64,000 bases of DNA from Athripsodes cinereus (taxonomy: Eukaryota > Arthropoda > Insecta > Trichoptera > Leptoceridae), in the NCBI GenBank assembly GCA_947579605.1, contig OX388318.1:2542001-2606000 (forward strand), read 5' to 3'. The translations under genes and the position numbers were made by a program. Below the pieces are notes generated by a model. The model was not told where the DNA came from and did no database searches. It worked only from the letters and a program-made list of their open reading frames with translations. Shown piece by piece: positions 61,735-64,000 of this stretch (its first letter is position 1; every line of letters begins with the position of its first letter).

Positions 61735-61912
61735 GATTTTATTTTTTGACGCCGTTTAACACTCCCTAGACCGTCTCAAGGGCGCCATAGAAGAGTTCAG
61801 TTTTTAATTTGCTTCTGAAGCTGGTGACAGTCTGACTATCTCTCAACGGCACCGGTAGGCGATTCCACATAACCGGTCCAACAACACCAAAGGCCCTCTC
61901 ATAGAAGTTAAT
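61735..61912 (-). pseudogene. CR1/L2-like LINE C-terminal fragment
   Basis: The minus strand reads INFYERAFGVVGPVMWNRLP, then VPLRDSQTVTSFRSKLKTEL and FYGALETV with a stop. Clear RAF...GP..WN.LP...R....SF.SKLKT.LF pattern. The 3' tail contains CGGCGTCAAAAAATAAAATC. Confidence 0.75.
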
Positions 61913-62819
61913 TTAAATGACTGTTTTATAATGTGAAGACATAATAAATACATTGTGCGTATGCAAATATATTTATATAATATTTTTCGATAACACAACC
62001 CATTTCAAAATAATATTTCATAAACAAAGGAAAAGTTATCATTTTTTTGGTACATTAAATAAATACATAAGTTAATAAAAGAAAAACAATATAATTCACA
62101 GCAAAATAATAATTATTTAAAATAAGATATATATGACATAAACTATGCACAAATAAAATAAATGCTGATAACACAAATTAAATATTATATATCTTCAAAT
62201 GAGACTTTTGGAAAATAAACTATTCATTATTATTATAAGTACCAAACATTGTTTAAATTTTTATATCGGTCAAACCAGTAGGAAGATTCATACAAGGGTG
62301 TATGAATATCTTAAGACCAAAAAGAATACTGAAAGGTTGACCGTACCAGAATATGGGACATAATTATTTTTGATATGAACAGTGTAGAATTGCCAAAAAA
62401 AAATAAAGGGCTTGACATTCTAAAAGCATTGGAGATAAATAAATTTAATATGAACATTTGGTTCATGTTCAACAGCCTCGAATAATCGCCATTATTTCCT
62501 CTCCCAAACCCACCTATAATCTCTCTCCTACCCTACCAAACATAACCACTCCTTTGTAATAATTTGTCTCTTCATTTTAAATTTTAATACTCGTAGGATA
62601 AATAAACAAAACTTATTTATAGTACATTTAAACAGTGTTTTGTATTAATGATAAAAATTAATATAATTTTTAGTCATCAAATTGAAGAATATACCTGTCT
62701 TTTACACCACGTTTAATATGGTACTGACAAAGAGACAGACAACCACATTTTCACTCATCTCTCTCACTTCTATCACATTCGATAATATTATTACAAACAT
62801 ATAATGATGTTGATAATAT
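61913..62819. other. Non-coding, nothing recognised
   Basis: AT-rich intergenic DNA without supportable features. Confidence 0.5.
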
Positions 62820-63180
62820 TATTACAAACATATAATGATGGTGTTTTTGGCCTTGAAGGGTGTATTACCATCATATTTGTCGGAGATGTGCGAGATCGGG
62901 ATCATCAGTGAAAGACGGCTCATGCTTCGCTCAGCACAGGGTGAGGCAAAATGCAGACTGATTGAGCCATCTCGATCTCGCAAAACAGGCTTTGGAGATA
63001 GAGCGTTTAGTGTTGCGGGTCCCAGATGTTGGAACAAGCTGCCACTGTGTCTGCGAGAGGAGGTGAATGGAGAGAGTTTTAAAAAAGGGCTGAAGACACA
63101 CCTTTTTGCTGGGAGTTTCGGGTGATGGATACGGTATACAGCGCCCTTGAGGTCATGTTATGAGTAAACGGCGCTTTACA
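62820..63180 (+). pseudogene. CR1/L2-like LINE ORF2 C-terminus, open frame, with 3'UTR
   Basis: A 96-codon open frame: LKGVLPSYLSEMCEIGI, CRLIEPSRSRKTGFGDRAFS, VAGPRCWNKLPLCLREEV and SFKKGLKTHLFAGSFG. This is the P.YL.......R......(L/I).PR.R....GDRAFS..APR.WN.LP...R.....F...LKTHLF end of CR1/L2 elements. The stop at 63123 is followed by GCGCCCTTGAGGTCATG and CGGCGCTTTACAAATTG, a typical 3' tail, then (AT)n. Least decayed LINE piece of the window, but only the last part of ORF2 (5'-truncated). Confidence 0.85.
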
Positions 63181-63188
63181 AATTGTCC

Positions 63189-63209
63189 ATATATATATAT
63201 ATATATATA
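63189..63209. repeat. (AT)n microsatellite
   Basis: About 21 bases of alternating AT directly after the LINE tail, possibly its retrotransposition tail. Confidence 0.8.
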
Positions 63210-64000
63210 AGAAACTGATGCAATAATTAACATTCAACTTGTGGAATAACGATCCTCTCCAACAGGGCAGAAACTAGCCCCTTTTATCCAGAGCATATCT
63301 GCGCCAATTAAGAATTGCCAAACCAACATTCAATTCAATGCTCCATTCTAATCTATCTACATGTGTCTTTAAATTATCTTTTCATCTTTAATTTTAGTCT
63401 TACAATCTTACAGTCTCTAGCTTTCAATTTTCACAATCTTTATTACAATGTAAAAAGTTCAGCAACTTAGGAACCTTTGTAATTTTTACAATATGATAGC
63501 TGAAGGAATGAATATTAAATTAATTAAATATATTATAAATGTATAAACAATATGTAAACTACATATTATCGAGATTCCAAATTCAGATTTCTATCTAGCA
63601 AGATCATAATTCTATCAGCCAAAAATCATTTAAAAATTAATAATGGTAAAAGTTAAAAAAATCTAAGTATAATACAGATTTTGAATAATTGTTTATGAAG
63701 AAAGAAGTGTTTATAGCGTGTGAAAAATACTTAAAAATAAATTAAAATTAAAAATATCACATATTAATAGGATAAAATCATTTTTGTTTTGGGAATTATT
63801 GATACAAATCTAAGTTATGGCTTTATTTTACAAATTCGTGATTTTTAAGGAGAATTTTTACATGTTATAGGTGTATGTATATCTAATGGTAATCAGATCC
63901 AAACAATGCCAACGTATTATTTTAAGTAAACTATCAATGATTTGTACATAAAAAATAAAGCATATCATATCACTAAAAGCACCGTTTAACACGCAAATAT
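63210..64000. other. Non-coding, nothing recognised
   Basis: AT-rich intergenic DNA to the end of the window; no gene or repeat supported. Confidence 0.5.

Overview
This is a stretch of an animal nuclear genome, almost certainly an arthropod and most likely an insect. It is AT-rich, has GT-AG introns, and carries three long conserved eukaryotic genes. There is no sign of bacterial organisation. The transposon load fits insects: DUF4780-type and DUF7869-type element proteins, PIF/Harbinger, non-LTR retrotransposons, tRNA-derived SINEs and many short inverted-repeat elements. I cannot place it to order from the sequence alone.

Layout. (1) 835-4980 (+): seven 3' exons of a PXK (PX-domain kinase-like, MONaKA) gene whose PX-domain exons lie left of the window. 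(2) 5000-25900: a 21-kb desert of mobile-element debris. It holds two copies (offset about 3.6 kb) of a decayed DUF4780 element flanking a decayed DUF7869 element, a Harbinger transposase remnant whose 3' coding end has been amplified into a 133-bp satellite, LINE remnants, MITEs and SINEs. (3) 25965-41558 (-): ATRX/XNP, a SWI/SNF chromatin remodeller, reconstructed as 17 exons and 2406 codons, with no ADD zinc-finger region. (4) 42516-43653 (-): a small three-exon THAP-type zinc-finger gene that looks decayed or frame-scrambled. (5) 44703-44974 (-): an isolated exon encoding part of an eIF4G C-terminal W2 domain. (6) 45600-46800: a mosaic of duplicated blocks, a perfect 26-bp palindrome and a MITE just upstream of MAD1. 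(7) 46909-55765 (+): a complete 14-exon MAD1 spindle-checkpoint gene (728 aa). (8) 55800-64000: intergenic debris, including a nested MITE-in-MITE and three CR1/L2-like LINE tails.

PXK (membrane trafficking and ion-pump regulation), ATRX (H3.3/heterochromatin remodelling) and MAD1 (mitotic checkpoint) have no obvious functional link; their proximity looks incidental. Exon phases were checked by hand for all three: every junction keeps the reading frame and every coding length is divisible by three.

I found no clear undescribed system such as a defence island or biosynthetic cluster. The most interesting items are the satellite born from transposase coding sequence, the THAP gene with shifted frames, the orphan eIF4G exon, the near-perfect 98-bp-arm hairpin in a PXK intron, and the nested MITE that allows exact reconstruction of an empty site.
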